Below are positions 20,197-31,900 of a stretch of 44,073 nucleotides of DNA, one piece after another. Every line of letters starts with the position of its first letter. The stretch's first letter is position 1. The notes beneath the pieces were generated by a model. The model saw nothing but the letters and a program-made list of their open reading frames with translations, was not told the origin of the DNA and made no database searches. Both the position numbers and the translations under genes were made by a program. Origin of the DNA: Zygnema cylindricum (Eukaryota > Streptophyta > Zygnematophyceae > Zygnematales > Zygnemataceae); NCBI GenBank assembly GCA_037447655.1, contig JBBHKE010000892.1:64001-108073 (forward strand), written 5' to 3'.

Positions 20197-21056
20197 CGAA
20201 GAGGGAAACAATGACGAGATAATGGACACAATCTATACGAAATGCAACAAGTGAGCAACCAAGCCACACACAACAATCAAACCTATAGGTCACTATCAAG
20301 GCCACGATTACCAGATATACCAAAAAGCCGTGTTACCGAAACCTTCTACCCTGCAAACAAGTGGGCTAGGGCGAAAGGCCAGATCTATAAAAGCAAAAAA
20401 ATCGCTATCGAAGCACCCACAGGTGCAAATCTACAACAACACAAACAGAGGGACAACTATCCAAGGCCACCAACGGCCAGATCTAAACTGTAAAATCCAC
20501 TCCAAGCAATCACGAAAAACGGAAGGCCACTCACGACCCGATTACAAACAAAGAAAGTTGGGAAATGCAAGTGCTCAATACAATTGGGTCCAATGAAACC
20601 TAATCCACGCACGAACCCTCTAAACGGTCAACCAACTATCTTAACACGCTCTTGCGCCCACAAGGCATCGTAATACTTACAGAACACCTTTAATAATCTG
20701 GTGATTATCAAAGGTGAGCAGTAGCTGGTCGCCGCAGCTGGGGCTTTGCAGAGCGCCAAAGTGTGAATCCGCTCCACAATCCGCTCCCAAAGTTTCCTCC
20801 AAAAAGAGTCTTCTCCAAATGTCCTCAGGACCGCGTGGGCTTCCACACAATTTCCAAATAATCGTGTGAAACACCACGACTTAACTATGCAAATTACGAA
20901 CCAAAACTGAAAGCGAATCCAAAATGTGAAGCCACGGAGATCTCCGTATGGTGCGGGACCGAGAAAAGGAGACTAAAAGTATCGGAAAAGATAGTATAAG
21001 TCACAAAGCAAGTTAGAATCAGGTTAGCGCCATCACAAACCCGAATTCGGTAGACT

Positions 21057-21116
21057 AACCCTAAAATCTGCAACTAAACCCTAAAATCTGCAACCAAACC
21101 CTAAAATCTGCCACAA
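21057..21116. repeat. Three 20-bp telobox-like repeats
   Basis: Three units of AACCCTAAAATCTGCAAC(C/T)A at 21057, 21077 and 21097. AAACCCTAA is the plant telobox core. Copy B has a diverged equivalent at 26748-26842. Confidence 0.8.
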
Positions 21117-22584
21117 ATTTAGACCTAAAAAACCTAAAATAGAGTGGCAACAAGGTGGGGGACAGAAATAAGATAGAGGGAAAACACCAAAGAACTGAAT
21201 TGAAAAAACAAACAAAAGTATTTTCAAGGTACAAATTTTAGATATATATAAATTTTTATAAATTTTCTTTCAAAGGGAAAATTGAAAAATAAACTACAAG
21301 TGGAGAAGAGATGGGATTATAATCGATGGAAAGATAAAACCGGATCAAAAAGAAGAAACAGAATTAAAAATACGTGAAAGAAAATTTAGAAATGGAAAGA
21401 TAGATTTTATATGGTAAATAATGTATTTATATATTTTTCTTTTTAAATTTCTCACTCTAAACTGAGAATGAAAACTGAAAATGAAAGGTAAATTCGATTA
21501 GAAATGGAAAAGACAAAACAAAGAACCAAAACTGAAAATGAAAGGATGATATTTTTTTTCTTTTCAACAAAAACTGAAAAATGAAATATATATATATTTT
21601 TTTCTTTTTTGTTTTTTTAAACACAAAACAAGAGAGAGGAGAATGAGATAATTTGAGAGTACAGGAATACTAAGCCGATGGGTAGCCACTAGGCTCCACG
21701 GTCTGGGCGTATTCTTTACAAGAGTTAGGTCTAGGATTTTAAAAACAAAACCAGAAAAATGCAAGAAAACAACAATAAAAATGATTGCAGAAAATTACAA
21801 CAAAAAAACAAGCAGTTAAAATACGTAAAGAATCCGAGATTACCGAATTCTAACAAACGAGTAAAAATAACAACAAGAAAATACAAGAAAACAACGTTAA
21901 AAATCTGCACAAAATCCGAAAAAACCATATTTTGACACACTAATAACCAATTGCAGAAAATGATAACGGGAAGCAAGCAATGGAAAATGGTAGAGAATCC
22001 GAGATAACCGGATTATAAAAAACCACCAGCGAACTCGATCAAAAGCCACAGAAATTAGACAACAAAATGTCAAACACTAATTTAGAGAAGGCATCCACAA
22101 AAGTTCAGAAACAGCTTCAGAAAGTAGGCAGAATCCACACTAAAAAAGGTTGTTGAAAAGAAACCGTGCGGACTCCGCCCGAAACAGAGTGAATTAACTT
22201 GTAGGTCTTACAATGAAAGTTTAATGAGGAAAGAGAAAAGCTAAGCTCACAAAAAAACTAAGGTAGAAAAAGCCTTGCAGGGAAAAAACTGACAATTTGA
22301 CTAAGGAAAAAGACAAGGGAAAAAGACAAAAAAATCTAAATCCTTTTCGACCAATTCCTGTACTTTCAAATTATGAGAGTACGAACCTAACGCAATCGTC
22401 TAAGTACTAACGAAATAACCAAAGTACTATTTTTTGACATTTGCTAACTAGCCAATCATGTGAGAGTATTTCACTCTACAATTTGTGACTAGTTTGGGTT
22501 CTGGCCAATAAGCGACAAAGACCATATGCCTACGTTACAAAATTCACAATCCGCAGATTAAAACCCTTCTTAACTACATGTATG

Positions 22585-22606
22585 CGTGAACCTACATGGG
22601 TTCACG
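22585..22606. repeat. 22-bp palindrome conserved in the leader, copy A
   Basis: CGTGAACC and GGTTCACG arms around TACATG. Copy B has the same arms around TACGTG (27678-27699) and copy C a decayed form (38064-38086). Confidence 0.75.
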
Positions 22607-24433
22607 ACTTCAATGTGAACCAAAAATCGAAGCGCCAACAAACGCTCCGCGTACACGCGATTCGTACATCGCGAAATTCCAACTAAAGTGAAAGTACAGA
22701 CAAAAATAAAAGTACAAATGTAATATCGTGGAGGTTTGTTCATCTTCTTTCGTACGACCTCCAAACGATATCCGCGTACGCCATTCGAATCGTGCACCTT
22801 CAAATCGCGCACGCAAATATGTATCTCCGTGTCACCAGCGAAATTCCCGGTGTCTCTTCGAAGTAAGTACACAATAAATCCTGCATTCAAGCATGATTTT
22901 AACACAATCGGAATTAGTGTAGCCTCAACCCGTAATATTCATACAAATAAACAAAATACATGTCCTGACACAATGCGATATGACATATTGCATAGTACAG
23001 ACGGACGAAGAGACCATTCCGTAAACATGACAATAGTGAAGTTCCAATCCCAACGAATAGATCTAAAATAACGACCCCGTCCGTATGAGGACTCAGCTAT
23101 ACAGGCTTCCAAGTGATAGGAAAATAACCCTAAGGATCGGTTGCAACTGTAGGTATATAAGGGATAGTTGTGAATGGAATAGATAACGTGGACTTATAAA
23201 TTTTGTTAAATGTGTAAAAATCGATAAGAAAGCCGGGCTCTACAAAGAGCTCCGATAAAGGAGAATTATCTGGCAAGATTTCTTCGGCCGAAAATGAGTG
23301 GAAAATTTCCTCCCCAACGGAGTTCCCAAAAAATGCGGGAAGAGCCGTAGCCGAGTGAGCCATTGTGGGCAAAGGTCGGCGGGCTGAAATGAGAGGAAGG
23401 TAAATTTTGCGCTCAAGAAAGTGTGTCGGTCGATGAGAGAATGTTTGGTCGTGCATGGCCATACCACCACCGATTCAAAATATAACATATTGGCCAACTA
23501 AACACTTGTAATTGTTGCATTCAGTGACTAGTGCATAAACAGACATTTCAACGGACTCATTTTTGGTTCCATTTTGAAACCGTAAAATGAGTGGGTCCTT
23601 TGTGATTCCCAAAATTGGCTATGTAGTCCCAGCTGAAGTGAGAAGTCGGGTGGTTGTAGCTTAAAGCTTGTATGCCGTCAAACCAAAGCTTGAGGGCGAA
23701 CCCGGATCCGAGGGTCACGTGTTTGGCCGCGGTGTCCATGAGACGAATAGTGGGGTGAACACTGTTCACTGAGAATGATCCCCGAGAGTTATCAAGGAAA
23801 TTGATATGGGGATTGAAATAACGACGCTCTTCCGTAGTAAGCGGCTGGACTACTGAACGACTGCGGTTAAGTTGTAGAGCCCTCAAAGCGGTTGTTGCTG
23901 CAACCTCATCAACGAGAGGAAAGGCATTCGATACATCCTCTAACATCCCTGAAAGAATACTTTATCGCTCCTTCACCCGATGGGCCTGATGAATAGTGCG
24001 ATCCAATATAGTTAGTGCATCTGCCGCGATGGTAGGGGCGGTTTCCATTTGGGAAAGAAGAGGCTCATTTGCAAATGAGAGTGGGATACGAGAATTTTGT
24101 AATTTGCCCACTCGATTCCCTTTTCAAATGTGGCCACCTGTTCTTAGATGGTGGAATCCCGAAGGGTTCGCCCGACCAACGACGGCATGTGGACAACGGT
24201 CTTAGCCATCCCAGTAAATTGGGGTTTCATTTCTGATATGAAAGCCGTAAAATTGCTCTTTCATCATGGCCACCATTGTGGCTAGAAGCTAGGCCTTCTC
24301 TCTCTCTATACGAGAGATCCTATGAGGAGTTTCCTCCTTCTCGTTCTCCTTAGGCGGAGTGACTTGTTTTGCGGAACGGGCCGAAATTCCGCCGTTTTTT
24401 ACCTGATTTTGATTATAAAATTATGGTCCTTGA

Positions 24434-24541
24434 TGTGGCACCGATAGACATAATGTCCCTTTTGGTGGCAATGGGTGCAAGTGGTCTCCTTGTCAAGACA
24501 CATGCGGGCATCGTGCCCGATTTTTCCACATCAGAAACACA
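24434..24541 (-). other. Twin CCHC zinc knuckles in copy B
   Basis: The minus strand reads C-F-stop-C-GKIG-H-DARM-C, then CTHCHQKGHYVYRC. Both fit CX2CX4HX4C, except that the second X of the first knuckle is a stop. Copy C has the same pair in decayed form at about 34790-34880 (SGKTGHDAQMC). CCHC knuckles are typical of the retroelement nucleocapsid. Confidence 0.8.
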
Positions 24542-24837
24542 TTTGGTTTCCGGGACTAACAGGCAGAGTTCCTATGGCTATCGTCTTCTGGGGCGTATTG
24601 GGAGGCCATGGGATTTTAGGTGAAAGAAGAGATAGATTAACCGGTTCTCTGTGAGGAGGTTTAGACCGCTCATGGGCGTCCCACCACGATGTCTGCATCT
24701 CATACTCTACCGCGTATTGAGCCGCTTGCTCAAAGGTGAATTTCACTCCATACATCTGGTTGAGGTGGTTTTGGATAAACCTCTATGATGGATCTGAAAA
24801 CTGTCCCACAAATTTATGGACAGCCTCCGCATCGAAC

Positions 24838-25085
24838 ATTGAAACTCTGAGACCTCCATTGGCCCTAAGAGTATTCAGATCCAAAAGAAGCAAATCTAGA
24901 TAGTGCCGACTCCAACTTGATATAAACCCAAATGACTGACCCCTTGAAAGTCAAAACCCCAATATAGATTCACCCCTATGAAATAACACTTTCTGTGTGC
25001 TCAGTTCCACCACAGAATGCAAAGTTAGAATATGAGATTTGGACACATTCACCCACTTTGACTTTCCCTTAGAAACTCTAGCTGG
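24838..25085. other. Segment of copy B without a counterpart in copy C
   Basis: On both sides copy B aligns with copy C (DARAAVPAR on one side, DAEAVHKFVGQF on the other), but the sequence between differs and is about 65 bases longer. It contains a 17-base block identical to 4143-4159, AACTCTGAGACCTCCAT, the end of the family X RNase H fragment. A replacement or small insertion is likely. Confidence 0.35.
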
Positions 25086-26747
25086 GACCGCCGCTCGCGC
25101 ATCCACTCCATAGTGACGAGGAACCTTGAGGATAGCAGGATACACCTCGTCCCCGTTAGCCCTTAATACAGCCAGTCTCGCAGCGTGATATGGGATATCC
25201 ACCTGGCCGAAGACTCTTGGTAACCCCGCAAAAGAGGCCACGTACTCTGTCATTGCAAAAACATCCTCGTACTTGCGAGTGGGAAGAGTGAGGGCCGTAT
25301 CACAGAGGTATCGACCGAGAAGGGAAAAGGTGAAACGGGGGTCAAACTTATCTTGATATCTAAAAATTAGATCCCGGATTTCCGTATCGTATAGCATTAA
25401 GAAATGCCATAAAGGCATAATGACCTTTAATCCGAAAAAGCATAATTATATCTTACCTATGGATCCCTTTGGAAAAGAAGCCATGTCCTAAAACAATTGA
25501 TGCCCTAGCTGTGCCAAAGCTGGGCTGGCATGGAATTTACGAGTGTGAGGAGTTGAAAAGGTTTCCTCCGGAAAGTCTTTTTCGGTCCCATGTAGGTATA
25601 ACCTAGATGAAACCGAAGACAATGATGACGTAGATGTCAGACCAGACCGCACTGACGGCGATCTGCGATCCGCAATCGGATCAGATATGGATAATGATTC
25701 GGGAAAATCGGAAGGATCTAATTGCGGAGAACGATAAAATGTATCACCTCGGGTGGACCCGGATAGATAAAGAAGGTTATCCCAATCAGTGGGCATAAAC
25801 CAAGGGGAAAACCCTGACTACAATAATAAAATGTTTCGCACGACCTAACCGAGAGTGCAACACGTGTCAGACCAATCCCCTCGTCTAGTCAACACACTCA
25901 GTCACTATCAAGACCCAATGGGCATATCTAGCAAGAAGCCAGTTTACCGAAACCTCAAACCTGCAAACAGTTGGCAAGGCCAAAGGGCCAGATTTATAAA
26001 AACACAAAAATTGTTATCTAGGCATCATTGGGTGCAGATCTACAGCAACACAGCCGGGAAAAGGTCTACACAGTGCAACCCACGGAAGGATCTAGCAAAA
26101 AATCCCACTCGAGATAGTCACACGAAAATCCAAGGCCACTTAGGGCCAGATAGCATGCAAAGAAAACATAGAAATGCAAATGCTCAATAAAAAAGGTTCC
26201 CGATGGAACCACTCCACACCGATCCCTTACACGAGTGTCCACACTAAATCGGAACGTTCTGCACGTGCAGGGTATCGGCTACTTACAAACACCTTTGGTA
26301 CTCTGGTGAGCACTAAGGGTGAACGGGACTTGTTCGAAGGAAGTCACGATTTGCAGAGCTCCTTAGGATAAAATACGCTCCACGAAATTCGCTCTGAGCA
26401 GCGTCTCAAAAATAACCCTCTGCGAGACCTTCCGTACCGTAAAGATGTACGCCGTGGAATGTTAGGAGACCAATGGAAGGTAAAAAAAAAAAACGTTCGG
26501 TGGAAGAAAAATAACTAATAAAAAACACAAATGCGATAGATAGGAAAAGTGTGTCAGAATAAAGTTGGAGGCCGACCAAACTCTAGATATACAGCCAAAC
26601 TTGTGACCAGAATAATCCAAAGCCAGCAGCAAACCCTAATTCCAAAGCCACCCTAATTTTAGACTGCCAAAACTCCAAATTTGCAGCCAAGAAATAGAAT
26701 GATACCAACCGAAGGACTAGAATAAAAAATAATAAACCTTGAATCTG

Positions 26748-26842
26748 CTGCTACCCTAATTTTGCAGCCCAAAACCCTAATTTTGCAACCAAACCTTAAT
26801 TCTGCAGATTAACCCTAATTCTGCAGATTAACCCTTAATTTG
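26748..26842. repeat. Telobox-like ACCCTAATT repeats, copy B leader
   Basis: About four to five imperfect units of roughly 20 bp of the type ACCCTAATT(T/C)TGCAG, at the same relative place as the 21057 repeats of copy A. Confidence 0.7.
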
Positions 26843-27677
26843 ATGCAAAATTTAGGTTTTTCACCAAAGGAAAGAAATATTGTGGCAGTAGAATAAGAGA
26901 CAAAGATTGATAGGAAAAAAAAGCAGAAAACAAAAACAAAATGTTTTTTTTTTTTTTTTTTTTAATGTAATAAAATTTATATTTTTAATAGATCTTTATT
27001 TTATTTTTTTTGGACAAGAATACTAAGCTGCAATGTAGCCACTAAGCTCTTGGGTCTTCAACGTATTCTTTACAAAAGTTATCTCATAAGAAAGCAACGA
27101 AATATAATAAACACTTTAACCAAACCAAGAAATTCGAATTCGGTAAAAAAAAACATTTTTAGAAGACAACCGAAATACCACACAAACAAACACAATAAAA
27201 AAAACCGTCCAGCTGTCCGGAGAATGGCGTAGCCCAATACAAGATGTCATGCCTCAAGCCTCCATTCCAACAATCGCCAAAAAGACAAATTTGGAGGGAA
27301 ACCTTCCAGACTTCGTCGAAGCCGTATAGATTAAAAGCAGGGCAGAACACAATGAGAGAAAAATCCGTACAGTAACTAGCATCTTTCGCTAACTAACAAG
27401 AAGAAAAAAAATAGTGGGCAATTGGTGGTAAGGAGGAAGCAACAAAACTGCTCAACCGCCAAGAGAAATTTTTTGTCCGAAAAACGAAATTCTCCAAGTA
27501 TGAAAATTAACCTAACTAAGACTAAGCCAAGCCTAGCGCGAAACTAGCCTACGTCTTGTCAACTTTACATAAATGAAACTACTTAAGATGTTGGCCAATA
27601 TGCAGCCAACATCGTCTGCGATAACTCTAACGAAATCCACAATTCAAAGGTAAAAAGCCTCTCTATGTGAGTGTGTG

Positions 27678-27699
27678 CGTGAACCTACGTGGGTTCACG
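27678..27699. repeat. 22-bp palindrome conserved in the leader, copy B
   Basis: CGTGAACC-TACGTG-GGTTCACG. Arms are perfect, and the centre contains ACGT, so 20 of 22 bases are self-complementary. Confidence 0.8.
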
Positions 27700-28018
27700 A
27701 CTTAAATGTGCACTAATGAGAAAGTGCCAACAAAACGTCCATCGTACAGGTCATTTGTAGGTCGCGAAATTCCACTTGAAGTGGAAAAGTACCAACAAAA
27801 TCTAAGGTACAGGTGAAATTGAAAGAACATAGGAAACGCAAGGTCCAAATGAAATCCACGATTGGACTCGAAAATCACATACCTACAAAATGAAACGAAA
27901 CAAAAATACGCACGAAATTATAACATATTCAATCAGATGTGTACGCAAATCGCCTACACGTCACAAATAAGTAAGCCGGCGCGAAATCGAAAGTGCGAAT
28001 GAAACTCATACATGCGTG

Positions 28019-28165
28019 CCAAAATATCGTGCGTGTGTGCATGATATCGTGCGTGTGTGCATGATATCGTGCGCGCGCGTCGAATAAAGCGCGCGCGTGC
28101 ACAATATCATGCGTGCGTGCGAAATATCTTACGCGCATGCAAAACATCGTGCCCGCTTGCAGCCG
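28019..28165. repeat. GC-rich minisatellite, about 21-bp units
   Basis: Six to seven imperfect units of the type ATATCGTGCGTGTGTGCATG, drifting to CGCGCGCGT and TCGTGCCCGCTTGC. The first two units are nearly identical. Alternating purine-pyrimidine (GTGCGCGCGCG) predominates. Confidence 0.8.
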
Positions 28166-28199
28166 ATACCATGTGGTATGACAAATTACCGGTGGTTTC

Positions 28200-31020
28200 T
28201 CATTGTCTCAAGGGATTTCTCTGGCAAACCCTGCAAAATTTTCCCGTGTTTTGTCCATTACCACTTTTTCCTTGGCTTCACTGTGAAGGAAGTGGTCATA
28301 GAGTTTCTTTGCGACTATCGATATTTCCTTAGCAGATGGATTGATATTTGGATGGCCTATCTTGCAATCAATATGTCTAGAGCAGCCTGCCCCGTTGGAC
28401 CTAAAGAATTTCGGATTGCTATGAAATATATGGTTGGCATAGCAAAAAAATTGATTGTTGAAAGTTTGGTCCTTTGACACAAGCTAGATAGTTTGTTAAA
28501 ATGAGTCTGCAGTGTCTCATTCTTTAAACACCGCAATCCTGTAAATTCTTTTATAGCAGAGTCATTCGTTTCGTGTAGAGGAGCCTCCAGGTGTTTAACA
28601 GTGTGGTGCAAGGTGTGGGGTTCGCAACAATTCTGGTGGTAGCTCGGGCGACTTGTATCGCTTGTAGTTTATTCACATATGTTTACCCTTGTGTTTGTAA
28701 CTTCATGTCTTCTGTGAAGGTAGGGGTAACGAGAGCGACAGCAGCTCAAGCCAGGTCTGCCTCTGCTTGCAAAACTGCCGCATGTAGAACCGGGTCAGTA
28801 AGTTTAATGTTAGGTGCTATCAAGAGGGGTTGTCGCTCGTTATAGTCGGCCAAAGTACCCCGGGAAAGGCAATTGACCATCATACGGAAAAAGGTAGTCT
28901 TGAAGTCATCCAAGATCAGCCCTCCTCTATATTTATTTTTTTCTAATTGTGTGAAAGATTTCCACAACAACTCAAAATTATGGAAAGCGATCCTCGAGCT
29001 GTCACCTGTAAAGATTCGCACATCCCCCATTTCATTTTCTTCCTCCGCAAGATTGGCGAATTAGGGAGAGTGTGGCCGAGTGGGGCTAACAAATTGAATC
29101 ACATAAAATACTCTTATGTCTTCCCCCTCAAAGTCGGTACCGCCTACTTCTCCGAGAGAAGGGGTAGCCTGAGGAACGATCAAACCCCCTCCTACTGAAG
29201 AGGCGCTTGCTGCTCGAAAGATTGTGCGGTTGTATGGATCTCCACCAGGTAATGCCCCTCTTCCCCTAGGTACGGAAAATTTTTGTATACGACGGCTCCT
29301 CTTGTCTGGTGGGATTTGCATATTAAGTTGTTCAAAAGAGAGCCCTGGGAGGATAACGAGAAACCAGAAAGAGAAGGACTTTGCTCTGGATAGGGTGTAT
29401 GACCCCTAGGAGTACGCCCCGACTAAGATTTCGACGGAGGTTCAGAGTTGGAAGAGAGAGACCACCGTTGAGAAATAGAATATGCAAGGTTGGTGGTTCT
29501 TAGCTTATCAAGAGGAGCAAAGGGTCCACCTACCAACCCGTGAAAAACTCTGGGAATCTTTGTGGGGCCAGTTGCAGGTACCAAAGTGTGGGATGTAAGA
29601 GGTGAAAGAAGAGAAGAAAGAGGATCAAGAGAACGTTTGGGAGTTAATAATTGAAAAGGGAACTGTCTCAAGGAAATTTGAACCATTTGGTCGGTCGTAG
29701 GTCCACCAAAGCGTTTGCTGCGGAGGCGATCTCCACAGATACCAAAGTGGGAGGCTCCCGAGAGGCAATAGCAAAGGCGGAAGGTTGATATGCACCCAAA
29801 CCCTTTTCATTAGGTTTTGCCTTACCCCCCCTCCCTTCCCGCTGAAGAGGATACTCTTGTCAATCTCCCGATGGGTTCATTTTTGATGTGTCTTAGGGGA
29901 AGTATCTGTTTCCCGGGTCGGTAATCTCAAATAAGGATTTATGATGGGAGAAGTGGGAACCTGTCCACTAAAAAATCCTTCTTATCTAAGTTTAGCATCC
30001 TATATCAGCCCAATTTTCCTTCCCATCCTTTCCTCCCTTCTTCCCCTATAACGTCACAATCTTTGGTGGTCGGTACCATTTCTATTGTAGCCTCGGCTTA
30101 AGACTTCCGTTTTTTTACCAATTCTTGGTCACTCTTCAATACCTTGTCAAATCTTTCACATCGAGACTCGGAGCTTTTGGATATGTCGGTTCTTGTCGCC
30201 ATAGCCTCCCAAAAGGGCAAACTAGTAGTGTTTTGGGAGAGGGTTTCTCCATGTTTGTACCCGGAGCCTCAAGATTTATTGGCTCGGAAGGCACGATTTC
30301 TTTGAAAGGGTGTTAAAGATGTGTTGAGAGAGGAGGTCCCTTGGTGGCGATCGAGTTATGAGGTGGAGAAGCTTAATCCTGTTGAATGGGAGCGAATCTC
30401 CTCTTGTTGTCACGATGGTCGAACTTGGTGCTGGTTCTTTCCCCAATACAAGACCAACAGGTTACACGTCCCCTGGAGGGCTTGCTGGTGGTGGGGTTTT
30501 GAGAGAAAGTTTGCGGAGGGTGGGAAGCTGGAGCCCTTCGGGGTCAGTCCTGTACTGACTGTTAAGAGCTACTTTAAAAAGAACTGCTCAAAATTTCAAC
30601 TATCCCCCCCATTGGTTAAACCACCCGGGCTTGATCAGTCCGAGCCACTCTCCACACCAACTCTTTCTTCACCTTCAACTCACGGAGATAACAAAGAGCT
30701 AGGAGCTCTTTCTGACCAGGGCGATGAGGATTTGCCAACACCGCATGATCAATCGGGAATTCGGCCTTGGGAATATAAGATGTGGTATGGAGCCCAACCT
30801 CAAGAGATTGCATGGAATTGGTTCCCTATGGTCCTACCTCTTCTGCCGGGAAGTGGGAGACACTTTCCTTCTCTCTTCGGTCTGGGCCATTGCACCCTCC
30901 GCCAAAGAGGGAAATTCCTCCGGTGTGAGGACCGGTGGAGGCGGAGGAACGCTTTCGCCGGCTAGTTTCCTTAGTGGTGAATTAAACACCGAGGCCCCAA
31001 AGATCGATTCCTCGAAATTG
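28200..31020 (-). pseudogene. Second, unrelated gag-like coding remnant
   Basis: The minus strand holds protein-like stretches broken by many stops. Upstream (31020 to about 29400) it is Pro/Ser-rich (LKTPPPASPPGDV, APSLDVKDLTRY, FAIASREPPTLVSVEIASAA, RPTKWFKF). Then come VPRGRGALPGGDPYN (29250), VRIFTGDSSRIAFHNFELLW followed by KSFTQLEKNKYRGGLILDDF (29030-28900), LADYNERQPLLIAPNIKL, and FNKLSSLCQRTKLSTINFF (28470). A disordered Pro/Ser-rich N-terminus before a compact helical-looking block suggests a retroelement gag, but I do not recognise the family and see no knuckle. It does not match copies A-C. The 214-codon plus-strand frame at 30321-30965 is probably a shadow. Confidence 0.4.
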
Positions 31021-31900
31021 TGAGGATCCCCTTCTAGTGCGAAACCTTATAGACTTGTTATCACCTCAGCAGAATGCCTTAAGTTCCCCTTTCTTGAGCC
31101 TCTCCTCCCCCTATAACTTGATGGGAAACTAGAAAAATCTAAGAAAAAATATAAAATGGAAAGAATAACTCCCTTCCACTAAGAGATCTTCCCCCGTCCA
31201 CCAAAAAGCTCTTATCCCCTCTAAGCCGAATGAGACATGTGGTTGTTTTAGTACTGTTCCGATCTGCTGTAACTCTAACAAATGCTCTTTCAAAACCCAT
31301 TGTTTTGGTTCAAAATTTTCTGGAAGTCAGTTCCAGCTAAAGCGTACCCAGAACGAAAAAAGAGTACTAAAGAGAAAACAAAGGACCTTCCAAGCAAAAA
31401 TACCTAAAAATAAAGAATAATTGGCTGTCCCAAATTTAACAATATCACCTTACCCTAAAAAAGTAGAAGTAGAAATAGAGATAGAATGAAGAATAATAGC
31501 AAAGCGAGTTCAACATACCCCGGAATGCAACGATGACAATAACAGAGGACGGAATCTCTTCGAAAACACCGAAAGAGGTAAGGTCCTCCTTCACTCGTTG
31601 GTTTTCGCGACCCGGAACCGACCAAACCTTTCTTGGTGTCCAATAGCAACAAGTCCAAATCGCCCAACAAAAAAAATAGTGCCAACCACCCAACCGAACT
31701 ACGATTTCCACAAAAAACGAAGGCAAACCAAGATGGCAAAAGGGTCACAATCACATACAAAATAAAGGTTCTCCAAAAATATTTTGTTGGAATTTCTAGG
31801 GTTTTTCTCAAGAAACAGTACTGAAACAACAACCTGCCTTATTCGGCCCCAAGTGCCTTATACTACAGAGTTTGTCATGTTCAAGTCCAAAAGGTCAACT
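31021..31900. other. Non-coding spacer between the second gag-like region and copy C
   Basis: Stop-rich, no motif recognised. The minus-strand frames at 31445-31832 are hydrophobic, overlap each other and resemble no family. By position it could hold the LTR or leader of the 28200-31020 element. Confidence 0.35.

Larger units (their letters stand above)
20197..22990 (-). other. Long non-coding leader (possible LTR/5' UTR) of gypsy-like copy A
   Basis: Non-coding, stop-rich sequence upstream of the gag-like region, collinear with 25800-28165 and 36130-38485. Shared blocks in order: a TATCAAGGCCA...CAGATCTATAAA...GCAAATGCTCAATA region (20240-20600); GGTGATTATCAAAGGTGA and TTTGCAGAGC (20700-20760); 20-bp CCCTAAA-type repeats (21057); an AATACTAAGCCGATGGGTAG block followed by ATTCTTTACA (21667-21725); and a 22-bp palindrome (22585-22606). 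No coding frame is conserved. It probably contains an LTR, but I cannot place the LTR ends. Confidence 0.6.
22991..25796 (-). pseudogene. Gag-like region, gypsy-like copy B
   Basis: Read from 25796: a Ser-rich N-terminus (MPTDWDNLLYLSGSTRG, SVRSGLTSTSSLSSVSS); then from 25418 MPLWHFLMLYDTEIRDLIFR, FTFSLLGRYLCDTALTLPTR and YEDVFAMTEYVASFAG (copy C: FAFSLLGRYLCGSTVTLYSH, YDSVLAMTEF); then DAEAVHKFVGQFSD and VKFTFEQAAQYAVEYEMQTS; twin CCHC knuckles; EMKPQFTGMAKTVVHMPS; HQAHRVKER; and a C-terminal segment (SVGEEIFHSFSAEEILPDNS, EPGFLIDFYTFNKIYKSTLS) matched in copy C. Several frames are needed. It ends near 23100 without the more C-terminal part seen in A and C. The knuckles and position upstream of gypsy RT in copy A suggest Gag. 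Confidence 0.65.
25800..28165 (-). other. Long non-coding leader of gypsy-like copy B
   Basis: Collinear with 20197-22990 and 36130-38485, with the same ordered blocks: TCACTATCAAGACC (25910), AAGGCCACTTAGGGCCAGAT (26132), ATGCAAATGCTCAATA (26174), GGTGAGCACTAAGGGTGA (26303), telobox-like repeats (26748-26842), AATACTAAGCTGCAATGTAG followed by ATTCTTTACA (27020-27075), and the palindrome (27678-27699). It ends in a GC-rich minisatellite (28019-28165). No coding frame was recognised. Confidence 0.6.

Noticed and set aside
27929-28147. A repetitive His/Arg-rich minus-strand frame
   Set aside because: It is a translation of the 21-bp minisatellite.
28157-28180. TGGTATCGGCTG on the minus strand as an initiator tRNA-Met 3'-end primer site
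   Set aside because: Only the first seven bases match the usual TGGTATCAGAGC, the stretch is part of a hairpin, and the orientation does not fit the gag-like region to its right.
30321-30965. A 214-codon plus-strand frame rich in Trp, Gly and Pro
   Set aside because: The Pro/Ser-rich minus-strand frames over the same bases fit the neighbouring gag-like remnant better; no domain is visible on the plus strand.
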